Shown here piece after piece: positions 22,001 to 37,000 of a DNA stretch of 64,000 bases. Within the stretch, counting starts at the first letter, position 1; every line of letters begins with the position of its first letter. The DNA comes from Owenia fusiformis (lineage: Eukaryota > Annelida > Polychaeta > Sabellida > Oweniidae), in the NCBI GenBank assembly GCA_903813345.2, contig CAIIXF020000001.1, forward strand, positions 37,419,366 to 37,483,365, written 5' to 3'. The position numbers and the translations under genes were made by a program. Below the pieces are notes generated by a model. The model was not told where the DNA came from and did no database searches. It saw only the letters and a program-made list of their open reading frames with translations.

Positions 22001-25000
22001 TTCGGTCTCTGTCAACAGTAGTTTTTCGGTTTACAGTCTCGGTAAACAATTTTGCCGGTTGACCTCTGGGGAGGTCAACAGTTTACAATTGTTGACCTCC
22101 CCAGAGGTCAACCGGCAAAATTGTATACCTTTGTACAATTGTAAACTGTTGACCACTTCTAGGTACTGTTGACCGCTATTTTTGAAAAATTGTTTTTTTA
22201 ATGTTGATTTTTTTTAATTTTAAAAAAATAAGTTGTGTAAAAATTACAAGTATTCGACGGTTTGGGGATTTTTTGCTAAAATATGATACCTTTACTTATC
22301 AAATATGTTCACGTGATATTCGATTATATATTCGTCCAATTATTATATTATTTGGACTTACAGAACAATTGTTAACCTCTCTTTTCGGTCAACTGGCAAA
22401 AGTGTCCTCGACCTCTGGTCTTGATCAACAGTACTTTCAAGGTTTACAGTATCAGTATACAATTTTGCCAGTTGACCTTAAGAGAGGTCTACAATTGTAT
22501 ATTATATCCTTTAAATTATTATATTTTCGGACTACCAAACAATTGTTAACCTCTCTATTCGGTGAATTGGCCAAAGTGTATACCTCAACAGTAAACCCTG
22601 AGAGTACTGTTGACCTCGACCTCCGAACTTTCAAGGATTACAGTATCGGTATACAATTTTGCCAGTTGACCTCAAGAGAGGTCTACAATTGTATATTCTA
22701 TATCCTTTGTTATCCCACCCAAAGTATGATGTCATATATCAAGTTGAAGAGTTGTATACGCTGCTCAGGAGTTTACGCTATCCAGGAGTTGTACATCGTT
22801 CTCAAGAGTTGTATAGGATGAGTGTTGGTTTAATGATATTGCAGTTATACAATGCTATTATATAAAGGTTATTTACTGAGAGGGATTCAATATTGGTTTT
22901 ATTCGAAGAGACAATGTGATATTTCCCGAGGGCCCGGGATATCTGTACCCCTATCAATTTACCTTTTTGGGCCATTAATCGTATCACTTTTGTTTACCTT
23001 TTTACTCAGTCGGAGAAGGAATCCAAAGAGAGTAATAATTCTACATGTGCGTCATGCAAGATTTCCATTGAACGTGTTACTAAACGGCCTCTCTAATAAA
23101 GTCAATTAGACGTTTTTACACGTTGGCTCTCCAAATTGGAGGAAATAAATACAGAATATCCCATCATTTTGAGTGATATCATTTTTATCGCCGAGTTGAT
23201 ATCAAATATCAACACGAGTGAGCGAAGCGAATGAGTGTTGATATTTGATATCTACGAGGCGATAAAATGATATCACGAGAAATTATGTGATATTGGGTTT
23301 ATCCCATGATTACAATTCGCCAATTCTTCGTCAGACGAATTTGCACCGGCCATTTTGATTTGTACTTTACTCACTGCGCAGTAATATGCACTAATTTCTG
23401 TACATGATATAGTTCGTCATAAATACCATTTTTAATCGTTATTAAGCAGCCTTCTAACTAAATTATATACACAATCGTAATTCAATACACCAATGAAACT
23501 TAAAGAGAATAAATTAACGGACCTATTTTCTCAAAAGAGAATAAATTATCTGACCTAATTCCCAACAATATTGTGGCGCGAAATGCAAATGTGATATCAC
23601 ACGGATATGCGTGAGATAAACGATATCACACGCATATGAGTTTGATAAACGATTTTCTGGAAAATATCACACGGATTTCAATAATATCGGAAATATCAAT
23701 AGCTGTTATTGTACAGATAACACATTAATCGTGGGATAAAGAATCATATCATATTATATCATAGATAAAGCAATCATCCAATCAACATAAGCTCACGAAT
23801 CTCCCAGTTAAACTGCTTTAGTTTTAATTTGGTAAACAGTGGTAACGTACATCTACTAGTTTATCACTGTTCCACAGATGGATGACAGATAATTTCCAAT
23901 AGCTCGTCATGTTTACCGAGGACGAAAGATGTTTGTCCACCATTTTGAATGATACTAACTGGAGTCAGGGTCATCAAGCTATGGAACAGTGGTTTATGAA
24001 AATAGATTGGGTTACTAAAGCTTGCCATGTTAAAGGCGATTGAACTATGTTATAGAACAACGTCCAGTACATTATAATATTCAAAAGTATAAATTTTTGA
24101 AAATACATATAAAGGATCTTCGCCCGCAGGACGTGTATTTTGAATGCCTTGAGAAGAACGCAAATATGGGTAATGGGTAACGGTGTTGCAATAGTAGCAT
24201 TTAAAAATCTGTTCATCTTTAGATTTATGGTCTTCTGAAATTATACTATTAATTGGTGTTGCTGCATCATTGCTCAAATCTAGAGGAGTGTTGTTGCATC
24301 TTCGGTTTGGTGTTGTTGCATCAATAGTGAGAAACTAAAACCGTGAACTTATTGCTTCTTGGTGATGGTACATGTATACTAATGACAGTTTCTTTAAATA
24401 TAGATCGTGCGCTAACTGCACGTGTGTGGTTTTTGAGCAACTCGTCCTAGAAATGGGTTTAAATTGGGGAAACAAAATATCGTACGAAAATCGATCACCG
24501 GAAGTCTGGCCATCTTGATGCAACAACACGGTGTTGTTGCATCAAGATACTCCCCAGTGAACTTGTTCTAACATAATTTTTTTTTCATGTTATCGATTTA
24601 TTTCAAATAATAACATAGATATACACAGTCAGCTGATTGCCAAAGTTTTACAACATTAGCGGCAATTAAATAACATATGTTCTAACATAATAATAAACAA
24701 CTATTGTGACCTTTGAGACACATCTATCACTTTATTCACTTATTAATTCATTATATAACTTCAGCTTGAAATGTTCCCAGATGTTGAAGTTGACTTCTTA
24801 ATCCGGTTGATAATGATGCGAGGCGAACCTCCTCCTGGTGTAGAAGCACAGGCTTTCCTCATGGAGTGGGCATGTAACCAGTTGCTAGAAAGGCCTTACC
24901 CTAAAACTAAACCTAAAGAGAGAGTGCCATCTTCTGCAACAGCTTCATACACTGCAAGTGTAGACTCTGTACAGGTAAGGGTTAATGATAACATCATCAA

Positions 25001-28000
25001 CTTTTAATTTGCTTCTCAGATATTGTTGTGACACCAAATTTAATAATGTGCAAATGAAACAAGATTAAGTTAGCTTTCTAGCTTGGTGTATATTATTGAA
25101 ATATTGTTTTGATCCAGCTCCTAGAAGAGAGTGATTTTTAGGTCTGAGTCTAAAACTGTATAGAATTCTGGTGAGCTTCCAACATTCCAAGATTAATAGA
25201 AAAAAGATAAATACTAAGTAGATAATAAACTAATTAGGGATAATATCACTCAAAAATAATTGTTGTACCGTGCCAGTCATGCTGTTGTAACCACTCACTC
25301 ATTGTCAGTGCTGCGTACTATGTATAGCAATGGCGTATCAGCCTGTGGTAAAGTTTCTCAGGAAACTGGCTTAATTATGTACAAGCACCAATACCAAACT
25401 TTTTAAAAACTATAAAATATTCAACTTTCAATAGCCAAATCAGATAATGAAAATCAAATCTTACCCCATTCAGAAGTTACACTTTGCATTCGTTTGACTT
25501 TGAATTCACTTCTCAAGAGAGCTTCATCTTCACTCTTTCAGTTTTCAATAAATCTCTGAACTCACCGAGCCAATCAGAGATCGTCGTCGAAATACGGATG
25601 ACTTTCTATGTAGGGTCACTTTCTCTGACGTAATCGCATAATTATTGTGCACACTTGTTCCTTCAAGCTCCCTGATTAGTTGAGAATAGGCTAGTGTGGT
25701 AGGTGTGAAATGATTTAAGACCCGGGCTTTCACAGGCATCGGTCGTGGGGGGTCGCTTCTGAGAGGGTAGTTTAAACTAGACCCTGCACGCAGGGTAAAA
25801 GTCACATTATCAAAGAAAATTAAACTCAAAGTTAACAATTTTTAAAACTATATTTCTATAAATGAAAATCTATATGTAGGCTAAATCACTTTGACTAAAT
25901 TTTGAACATTTAAAGTCCCCGTCTAAAGTTTGAAAATATTTTTTTATCATTCATTTACTATTTGTCAGGACTTAAAAAGTGATTTTAGAGATTTTTGAAC
26001 AAAACATTTTTTTTGAAAAAAAAGTTGTGAGCATTTCATTTCTCAAATATTCAAATTTCCCGCCATTTTTCCAAAAAAGTTGAAATTTCTTAATCATCAA
26101 ATATTTCTTAATGCATTTCAAAAAAGATTATATTTTTAACACCAATGCAAAGATTGAACAAAAGACACACTATTTCAATAATAAAATGTCATATTTAATG
26201 GGCCACTTCAATGTTTTAGCTTATCAAAAATATTTTGAAACATTAGTGATGTCACTAAGGTAACAAAAACTTTTTGAAAAAAATTGAAATTTTTTTTTCG
26301 ATGTCAATCTTTTCTAAATATGCTAGACTTTCATAAAAAACCAATGTTGATTGTCTAACCAGGTTAAAAGGAAGAATAAATTATGTTTTAGATATCATTG
26401 TTCCATTGGTTTCTATGAGAACTAAAATTTTGAAATGCATTTTTCTCAGAACCATTTTCATGCACTGATAAGTTCATTTCTCGCTTGTTTATCAACCGAT
26501 TTTCTTAATTTTTCGGCAAAAAACATGGGAGGATGTATGCTATGCATTGGTATGAATTGTGGCTAATTAAAAGATATATAGTGACCTCTAAAAGTTGGTT
26601 TTAAATAAATTCACAAATTTTGGAACAAAAAGTCTATCAAAAACCACTTTTTGAAATTAAAAAAAAAGTTTCACATATCACACTTTGATAACATTGGGTA
26701 AGACTACAATATAAGCCAAAGTGGTTTAAACTTTACATGGGGCCTTTAAGGACTTCATTTTCTACTGCGACTCTAGTCCATGTGATCTAGGATTTGGTTG
26801 TGAATAGGGGAATGGGGGGAGGGAGTTATAATGAAGCACCCTGTAGGAAGTGGTTAATATCCACTGGTCAACATTATTGCATCATAGTTAAGCATATATA
26901 AAGACATTTTTGATGTCAATAGCTAATTGATACAGTTATTTTAAGAGTGTCCCCAGGGAATGAAACCAGCCATGTCAACATGTTTCTATACATTACCATG
27001 GCTGTTTGAAATAAGGATCAATCAGGAGTAATTTGATATCTCTCATCCTAGCTAAGGGTTAAATACTTCACTGTGAACTCAGGTGAATATGCAGCTTTAT
27101 TAGTAAGAGTTCTGTGTTTTAATTTTTTGTGGTTTTATACATCAGATTTAAGGCTTTAATGAAACAAGAGAAAAGTATTCAGTTTGCTATCATTGATAGA
27201 GAAGTTATATACATGAATTAAGAAGTATGAAGAAAAGAAATAAAAACAGTTGCCTTTTGGTAAGTATAATGTAGCATTTACAACAATATTAAGGTTTATA
27301 TGCTGCTACATATGGACATAGGAGAAATTTTCAAGATGGCAGCTGTATTTTAAAATGGCCACCATTTTTCATAACCAAAATGGTGGATGTATTTCAACTG
27401 TTTTTCGTAAAAAATGTTTTCTTTAATAACTCAATACCAGTGAACAGATTTGGTTTGAATTTTAGAAGCTGATATGCTCTGCTCAAGATGAAATTTTCAA
27501 GATGGCCACTAATTATCAAAATGTGTTTTGTTCTGTGGGATTTGCTACTCCATGGAGTTACCAGGTAATTTTACTAGAAAGGATTCTCAAATTTGTATAG
27601 TTTACATGGCCTTCTTTTGTATTGTTCAGAATATGATTTATTTTCAGGCTGCAGATGTGAACTACTATTCTGAAGATGCTGTAAAAACAGTTCTAAATCC
27701 CAACGCTCGTAAACAGGGACTTGATCTCATCTCAAATGAGTTCAGAAAGGTAAATCACAATAAGTTAGGAATTTTATATTTGCAAGTTAGAAACTAGTTA
27801 TGTAGTTAAAAGTACAACAAACATTAAAGATGAGAGGAGAGTAACTTTCTAAAAAATTCTCAGAATTTTATGATTTTTGGTTCATTGCACTTAATGCGAT
27901 GCCTTCTACAACATTTTTGCATTGATCACATAACAATCCTTTGATTGCTAAGGTTATGTAGCAATCAGTTAGAAGAGATGAATATCTACCTTGTAACTTC

Positions 28001-31000
28001 TGATTTTGGATATTTTTGCATCTCAAATCTTCAAATTATGACTTTCATTTATATATTTGATCATATACAATGAAGCTAAGAGATCTCACTGACGAATGTC
28101 TATGGATTTGTAAATTAATGTTCTGGTGTACAATGCAGTTCCTTAGTAAGCTAAGTTGATTGTGTTGAATCATCCATTGTTTGTCTCCATTTTGTTACAA
28201 GATGTCTGTCTGTCCAGCTCCTACCTTTGCCTCATTTTAGAGAAGTTAGGTTTTTGTCATCAATAAGCTGGCAAACAATTGTTGAAAGAATTTAAAAAGT
28301 TATTAAATTGTTTGTAACTATCTTGAGAATGAAAGCTTTGATTTTACCAGGGAATTCCACATGGTGCATTTCTTCAAACGATACCATTCTTGCCATGATT
28401 GAAATCTTAACACTGGTTTATCTTATTTGTGTGATAATGTAAGAAGTTTTTATTCCAGCTCTCACTGATGGGTCTGAGACAGATCTATGAGGCATTCAAC
28501 AGTCATTATGCGGCCACACGTAAAGCTGTCATAGATGGGGTTGAGGCAGTTGGATACACATTTCTCAAAGGTACTTTTTTAGCAATTGGTCATGCTGCCT
28601 TAGGCCTCAATGGCTGAAATGGACCCTAGATTTAATCATCTTGGCCAATATGGGATACTTAGATTCTTTGGAATTTCTTTTGATTTAACTTAAAAGAAAC
28701 TGTGATTTTGCTGATATTTTGTATGTTTATACTCAATTTCAATTTTGTTGGATTTGCTTCAAAAAGTTGTATATCATGTGTTTCACGTTATTATTTATTT
28801 ATTTATTTAACTTTCTACTTATTTTATTACAGTGGACTTACGATATGGGAAATCAGATAAAATGAATGCATTTGATGTGTCTCAAGGTTACTTAGTATTA
28901 GTTAATGCTGAGACCAAGACTGAGGCACCAGCTGGAACAACATTGAAAATACGGATGCAAGCAGGTTAGTTGCCCACAATCATAAAAGTTACTATGTACT
29001 GTTTATTTTGCGTCTACATCCAAGCTTAGAGGTTTAACAAGTTAAAGACAAATGCCTTGTTAACCTAAGTACTTACTTCACCAATACTTAAGAATACTTT
29101 GCCACTTATTTTAAACCTCCATATTTTGAATAAAGGCAAATGATCATTCTTTGAAAATTACAAAAAGATATCTAAAAATTGCAAAAGTACTTTCCGTTTT
29201 TTTTTAATCAATGAATTAAATTGGGCAATCATATCTGGGAGTTACCAACTGTACTTTAGTGCATCCAATGCTGTTGATCTGCATCTTGCAGGGCTTTTGA
29301 ATAAATCACAAGTATCGTCACAAATCAAGTATTAATGTACATTACAAAGGAAGATTGTTCATTTTGTACAAAAGTTATGTATTATGACCACATATTCATC
29401 TTTGGTATTCTAGGTTCCAATATATTTCTGGTACCAATAAAGTCCCTGAAATCAGGACGGCCACTTAAAACTATGAGTATGTTTGATGAACAGCTGCTCA
29501 GGGAGGTTAGATTTGTGAATGGTGCTATACAGAAGGAAGTTGAAGTATGTGAATTAATTTTCTTTCCATAAGATGTGACCTGTTGATTTTATAAAATTCT
29601 GTAATTTTATTTCATGAATATTGATGACTTCATGCATGAAAAAATTTCTAAATAACTCTTCAAAGGAGTGCAAAGAATATAAATATATATATCTTGAATA
29701 ATCCTTAAGATTCTTTAAAAAGTCAAATCTTGAATAATCCTAAAGATTCTTTAAAAAGTCAAAATAAACGTAGTTATGAGGAATTTTCTGCATTTTTGAT
29801 ATTCTATAGTAAAGTTTAGAGCTTAGAAAGACAGGGAGTTCAAAATGTAAGTTGAATCAGAGATATATAAAAATATAGTTAGACTGTGTTAAACATAATA
29901 TCTCACCATACTCTAAGAGCGAGGAGGAAAATTCTTAATAAATGGAGTATAGTTGGTTTGGCAGTATTTTCAGTTAGGGGGAAGTCTTGGATGAAAATTC
30001 TACATAGGTGATAGCTTCACAGAGTGGTACATAATTCTTTTTTTTCAGGGGTTAGCCCCCCACCCCCCAAAAACACCCCGCCCCGGTAAAATAATTTTTT
30101 CATTCTCAATAACTTTAGATATCTTGATGTTTGTAAGTTACATACATAGACATTATATATATGAATCATTTGAAAAATAAATAATGCCAATCACTCCTAC
30201 AGAATTTGAATAATAGTACAAAGTGTGTACCGTAGGGGGCAAATTCGTGACCCATTTTCTTACTATTTAGAGCCTCACTTTTCATTTAGACACTGGAAGA
30301 CATTGGAAAAATTCATGTGAAGTGCCCAGTTGCAGGCCTATGAGCCTTGAAAGGTTCAAAGTAATTGAATCAGTAGGAGCCGAGAAAAAAATTGTTGATT
30401 TTTTGAAACTTTTGACATTTTCGAGATGGGTGATTTTGTGTATGACTATAGCTGACACTTATAGTTTCTAGATCCATCCCTCTTTGATGTTAAATATGGT
30501 TTTAAAGTGTAGAACTAAGATGTAAAAAAGAATTAAAATGGGTTTTAAGGAAGCTTAAAGTTTTAAATAAGTCCAAAATTTGAAGAATTGTACAATATCA
30601 GGTCTGAATTTACGAATTTCAGGTATGACCTTGGATGACCCTTATGTTTTTTATATCTGTCCCTCTTTGATGATATTTATGGTTTTTTAGTAACAAACTA
30701 AGCTGTAAAATATAATTTAGATGGATTTTAAGAAGGTTTAAGGATTTTAACAAGTCAAAATTTGAAGAATTGTACTATATCAGGTCTGAATTTATGAATT
30801 TCAGGTAAGACCTTGGGTAAGCCTTATATTTTTTACATCAGTCCCTCTTTTAAGAAGGTTTTAGGATTTTCACAAGTTCAAAATTTGAAAAATTGTGCAA
30901 TATTAGGTCTGCAATTAACACATTTCAAGTGTAACCTTGGTTAGTTCTCATGTTTTTTACACCTATCCCTTTTTCATGATATATTTGGTTTAGTAGTGTA

Positions 31001-34000
31001 GAAATAATATGTATAACATAATTTGGATGGGTTTTAAAAAAACTAAATGTTTTAAACAAGTTCAAAATCCTGGCGAATTGTACAATATCAGATCTGAAAT
31101 TAACAGATTTCAAGTATAACCTTTGTTGGGCCTTATGTTTTTAACATCCCTTTTTGATGATATATATGGTTTAGCAGTGTGGAACTAAAAGGTAAAACAT
31201 AATTAAAATGGGTTTTAAGGAGGTTTAAGGTTTTAAACAAGTTCAAAACTTGACAAATTGTACAATATCAGACCTGAAATAAACGAATTTTAGGTATAGG
31301 TTTAGATGAGCCTTATTGTTTTTTACATATATCTCTCTATGATAACATATATGGTTTTGTAATATGGAACTAAAGTGTAAATCATAATTTAGATGGGTTT
31401 TAAGGAAGTTTTAGGTTCTAAAGAGGTTCAAAACTTGACAAATTGTACAATATCGGGTTTGAATTATGTTATAAATTAACAAATTTCAGGTATAGATTTG
31501 AATGATCCTCATGCTCTTTACATTCTAAACCTCTTTGATGATTTTCATGGTTCTATAGTGTGGGACTAAAATGTAAAACATAATTTAGGAATTTTGGGTT
31601 TTAAGGAAGTTTAACCCTAATGTCTGCGGGGGATGGAGGGGGGGGGGGTCAAATTGACCTACCCCTCTGTTTTTTAAATGGTACTTTTTGCAAGTTTTTC
31701 TTGTGCCATCATTATTATTTTTAGCTTGAGCCACACACAAATGACACATTTTGGTGTAAAGATCAAGTTGATTGGGGGTAGAGGTGCAAAGTTATGATAT
31801 TCCGAAGTTGATCCAAATAAAAATGAAATTTATGAAATATCGATGGTTACCCTGTTTTTAATACTATAAAAAATGCAAAATGTTGATAATTTCTAGATAA
31901 TCATTTAGCAATAAGTAATAAATATAAACCTCCTTAAAACCCCAAATTCCTAAATTTTGTTTTACATTTTAGTTCCACACTACAAAACCATGTAAATCAT
32001 CAAAGAGGTTAAGAATTTCAGACCTAATATTGTCCAATTTGTTTTGTTTTGAAAGAGAGAATCAGATCCAGCAAACAGCCAAACAAAATATTGTTTAAAT
32101 TTTTGAATATTTCTGGCTTATGTCATTCCTTTTCATGTCTATTTGCTAAAAATCCCCAAAGTGCACACTTTAGTGTAGGAAAACTAAAGATTTATACAAT
32201 AATGTATTATTTTGGGAGTATTTAAACACTTTTCCCCCATTTTTGCACTTTGAATCCATTATAACTTCATCAGTTTTTAACACATCATGAATCTTTTTAA
32301 AGATATTGTATTTTAGATTATAAGGAATAGATTGGTAGGTGAATTGTACATGTTGCTTGTAATTTTATCACCCCTATAGATCTGATTCTGCCTTTTAACT
32401 TCCTTAAAACCGATCGATCTAAATTATGTTTTACATCTTAGTTCCATACTACTAAACCATATATCATCATAGAGAGATATATACCTGAAATTCGTTAATG
32501 TCAGATATGATATTGTACAATTTGTCAAGTTTTGAACAGCTTTAAAACCTTAAACCTTCTCAAAACCCATCTAAATTATGTTTTACCTCTTAGTTCCACA
32601 CTGCTTTATATTACCAACCATATGTTATATAATCATTGAGAGATAGATGTAAAAAACGAATAAGGGCCATCCACAGTTTACACAGTTTACAATTCTTCAT
32701 ATTTTAACTTGTTTAAAACCTGTCTAACTTATGTTTAATATCTTAGTTCAACACTACTAAACCATATATGTCATCAAAAAGAGATAGGTGTAAAAAACAT
32801 GAGGCTCATCCAAGGTAATACCAAAAATTCATTTATATCAGCTCTGATATTGTACAATTCGTAAAAATTTGAACTTGTTGAAATCCTTAAACTTCTTTAA
32901 AACCCATCTTAATTATGTTTTACATATTAGCTCCACACTACTAAACAATATATACATATATCATCAAAAAGGGATAGATGTTAAAAATATAAGGGCCAAG
33001 CAAGATTATACTTTAAATTCGTTAATTTCTGATATTGTACAATACGCCAAGATTTTGAACTTGTTTAAAACGTTAAGCTTCTTTAAAACCTATCTAAATT
33101 ATGTTTTACATATTTCCACACTACTAAACCAAATATATCATGAAAAGGGGATAGGGGATAGGACATATGGGCCAACCAAGGTTATACTTGAAATTTGTTA
33201 ATTGCAGACTTGATATTATACAATTCTTCAAATTGTTTAAATCCTTAAACCTTCTTAAAATGCATTTTACATCATAGTTCCACACTACAAAACCATACAT
33301 ATCATCAAAGAGGGACAGATGTAGAAAATATAAGGCTCATCCAAGGTCTTACCTAAAATTTGCAAATTCAGACCTGATATTGTACAATTCTTCAAAACTT
33401 GTTCGAATCCTAAAACCCTCTCAAAATTCATCTAAATTATATTTTACATCTTAGTTCCATACCATAAAACCAGGAATATCATCAAAGGGGGATATAGATG
33501 TAAAATATAGATGTAAAAAACAAAAGGGTCGTCCACGGTCATACGTGAAATTCAAAAATACAGATCTGATATTATACAATTCTTCTTTTGGACTCATTAA
33601 AATCCTTAAACACTCTTCAAAACCATCTTAATCATTTTTGCATCTTAGATCCTCACTACAAAACAATACATATCATCAAAGAGTGACAGATGTAAAAATA
33701 TAAGGCCCATCCAAGGTCACCTGAAATTCGTAAATTCAGACCTGATATTGTACAATTCTTCAAATTTTGAACTCATTAAGATCCTTAAACCTTCTTAAAA
33801 TTCATCTACATTATATTTTACATCTTAGTTCCACACTATAAAACCATGAATATCATCAAAGAGGGAAGGATGTAAAAAACGTAAGGCTCGTCCAAGGTCA
33901 TACCGGAAATTCATGAATTCAGACCTGATATTGTACAATTCTTCAAATTTTGGACTCATTTAAAATCCTTAAACCTTCAAATCCATCTAAATTATTTTTA

Positions 34001-37000
34001 CTCATTAGTTTCACACTACAAAACTATACATATCATCAAAGAGGGACAGATGTATAAAATATAAGGCTCATCCAAGGTCTTACCTGAAATTCATAAATTC
34101 AGACCTTATATTGTACAATTCTTCAAATTTTGGATTTGTTAAAATCCTTAAACCATCTTAAAAACCATCTAAATTATTTTGTACATCTTAGTTCCATACT
34201 ACAAAACCATAAATATCATCAAAAGGGGACAGATGTAAAAAATCTAAGGCACATCCAAGGTCTTACCTAAAATTCGTAAATTCAGACCTGATATTGTACA
34301 ATTCTTTGAATTTTGAACTTGTTTAAAACTTTTAACTTCCTTAAAACCCATTTAAATTATTTTTTACATCTTAGTTCCATACTTCAAAACCATATTTATT
34401 ATCAAAGAGGGATAGATCTAGAAACCATAGGCCTCAGCTATAGTCATACACAAAATCACGCCTCTCAAAAATGTCAAATTTTTCAAAAAATCAACAATTT
34501 TTTTCTCGGCTCATACTAATTCAATTAATTCGAACCTTTCAGGGCTTATAGGTCTGCTACTGGGCACTTCAGGTGAATTTTTCCAATGTCTTGCAGTGTC
34601 TTATTGAAAAGTAAGGCTCTAAATAGTAAGAAAATGGGTCACAAATTTGCCCCCTGGGGTACACACTTTGTACTATTATTCAAATTCTGTAGGAGTGATT
34701 AGCATTATTTATTTTTCAAATGATTCATATATATAATGTCTATGTATGTAACTTACAAACATCAAGATATCTAAAGTTATTGAGAATGAAAACATTATTT
34801 TACCGGGGTGGGGTTATTTTGGGGGGTGGGGGGCTAACCCCTGAAAAAAAAGAATTATGTACCACTCTGTGAAGCTATCACCTAGGTAGAATTTTCATCC
34901 AAGACTTCCCCCAAACTGAAAATGCTGCAAAACCAACTATACTCCATTTATTAAGAATTTTCCTCCTCGCTCTTAGAGTACCACACAATTTCCCATTTAA
35001 TTTTCAGAAAAATGACCACATTGTTGCTGATAACTTGAACAAGGAGGAGTATGAGGAGGCAGGTCAGCTGATTGAGTGTGGCTGTTGCTATGGAGAGGTA
35101 CCATTTGACACTATGGTCCAGTGTTACGATGGGCACCTTTTCTGTGAGGAGTGCCTCAGGAGATATGCTCAAGAAGCTGTGTTTGGTCAAGGCCAGGTAT
35201 TACAAAATGTCCCTCTTCGTGTTCTGTTTGCATGTGGAAGTAGAACATTGAGATTATATATTAAACAGACTTCGTATTTTACGTATTTCGTATTTTACTG
35301 CTTACAATGAACCTTTCTTTGTATTTTAATGGATTCATTATTATTATCCTTCATTGTAACATGTACACATATTGTTTCAGTCCAAGTTGACATGTATGTC
35401 TGATGGTTGTGATATGACATTTCCAATGGCCCAGCTCAAAAAAACTCTACCTGATAAAACCCTTGCCAAATATGAGGAAAGATGTCAAGAGGAAGCCATT
35501 AATCTTGCAGATATGGAAAACCTAGTAAGGTATGTAGGGTGCAAACAAAATACACATCTCAAACTAGGTTGCATTATCTCTTAATTGTTGTTATATTGGA
35601 TGACCCAAAAGAAGAGTTAATATATGTTTACACAAAATGTGTCCATCTTGTCCACATTCCAATGACATCATAAAAATACATCTTCAAAGTAGTAGGAGAA
35701 CCATCTCTCATTTGATTTTGTAAAAGACACTTGAAAAATAAATTATGCAAAAACTATGTTTGACTGTTTTGATCCATCGTATTTTGTTCAAATCTTCGTC
35801 TGAAAATGAAACTTGCAACTGGTATAACCCAAAATTTGCACTTGCGCAAAATTCGTATTTCATTTACTCTTTCATGCTTAAAAAGAAGCTTTTGACCAAA
35901 ATTAATTTACATTAAAAAATGGAAGCTTGATAAAATGTGAATATATCTTTGAACTACTTTGGCTTGCCTTATTGATCAAACCATTAATTTTTCATGTTCC
36001 TTTTGAAATGTTTCTATTTATGAATAATTCAGCATGTCCACATGTTGTAGGTGTCCTGCTCCTGAATGTGATTTTGCTGCACTTATGGATGAAGGTGACA
36101 AAGTATTCAAATGTCAGAATTCCAGCTGTATGAAGGTAAACCACTTTAAAATGGCCAACACTCTTGCTTATGAAAAAAAATTTAATTCAAATACCATTTT
36201 TTGAAAAGTATTGTAATAGAAATCGAACTGTGGGGTATTGTTTTGAAAGAGTGTCCTTGAAATAACAATACAATTAATTTTGTGTTTAAAAATCAGAATG
36301 CCTTGTTTTTTATAAAATCATATTTTCTTTAATTTAAGAGCTGTAAAATACATTAGAATGTCTTGCACATTTAATTTAAGATATAAAAAGTTTGAGTTAA
36401 TTTTGATGTTTTTTATTTATGTAGTAACACCCAAATATATTCAATATAACAATATGTCTCAATTGTGTTGCAGGAGTGTTGCCGCTACTGTAAGACTGAC
36501 TGGAAAGAGCATTTTGGAATTCCTTGCAATGAAATAGAGAAAACAGATGAAACCAAGATTAGGTTAAAGTTGTAAGTACTTAATATTTTCAAGTATCCAC
36601 TAGACATATATTTCTGTAGATTTTCTAAAGATGGTCACACCTCGAGTTATTTAATGGACTTATTAAATCTGACGTACATTGTACTTACCATGCTGACCAA
36701 TGTACCTTGGGTGCATTTTCCATTGTGCAGTCAGATTTCTTCTTCCATACTTTTATCATATACTCTTTGGAAGTAAGATTTGTGATTTGTTGTAGTGAGG
36801 AGCAGATGACAGCTGCTAAAGTTAGATCATGCCACAAGTGTAAAACGGGTATAACAAAGTCTGATGGGTGTAACAAGATGACATGCAGATGTGGTGCTAA
36901 GATGTGTTATATATGCAGGGCTCCTAATGTAAGTCTTCCTTCGTTGACAACTAGCATATCTTGCCAAAGTATGAGATTGACTTCCAAGCATTAAGTAATA

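Larger units (their letters stand above)
20959..24560. mobile_element. Long-TIR DNA element (3.6 kb) with internal hairpin array, in RNF216 intron
   Basis: Arms of about 300 bp (20959-21260; 24245-24560) are inverted copies that begin TCACTGGGG. A 3-bp duplication ACT (20956-20958; 24561-24563) flanks it. Both arms contain several TGATGCAACAACACC units; 24514-24550 is a near-perfect palindrome of that unit. No transposase is recognised, so it is non-autonomous. Confidence 0.8.

Noticed and set aside
22201-22821. 206-codon open frame
   Set aside because: It translates two copies of a DNA repeat with hairpins inside a non-autonomous element; no protein family is visible.
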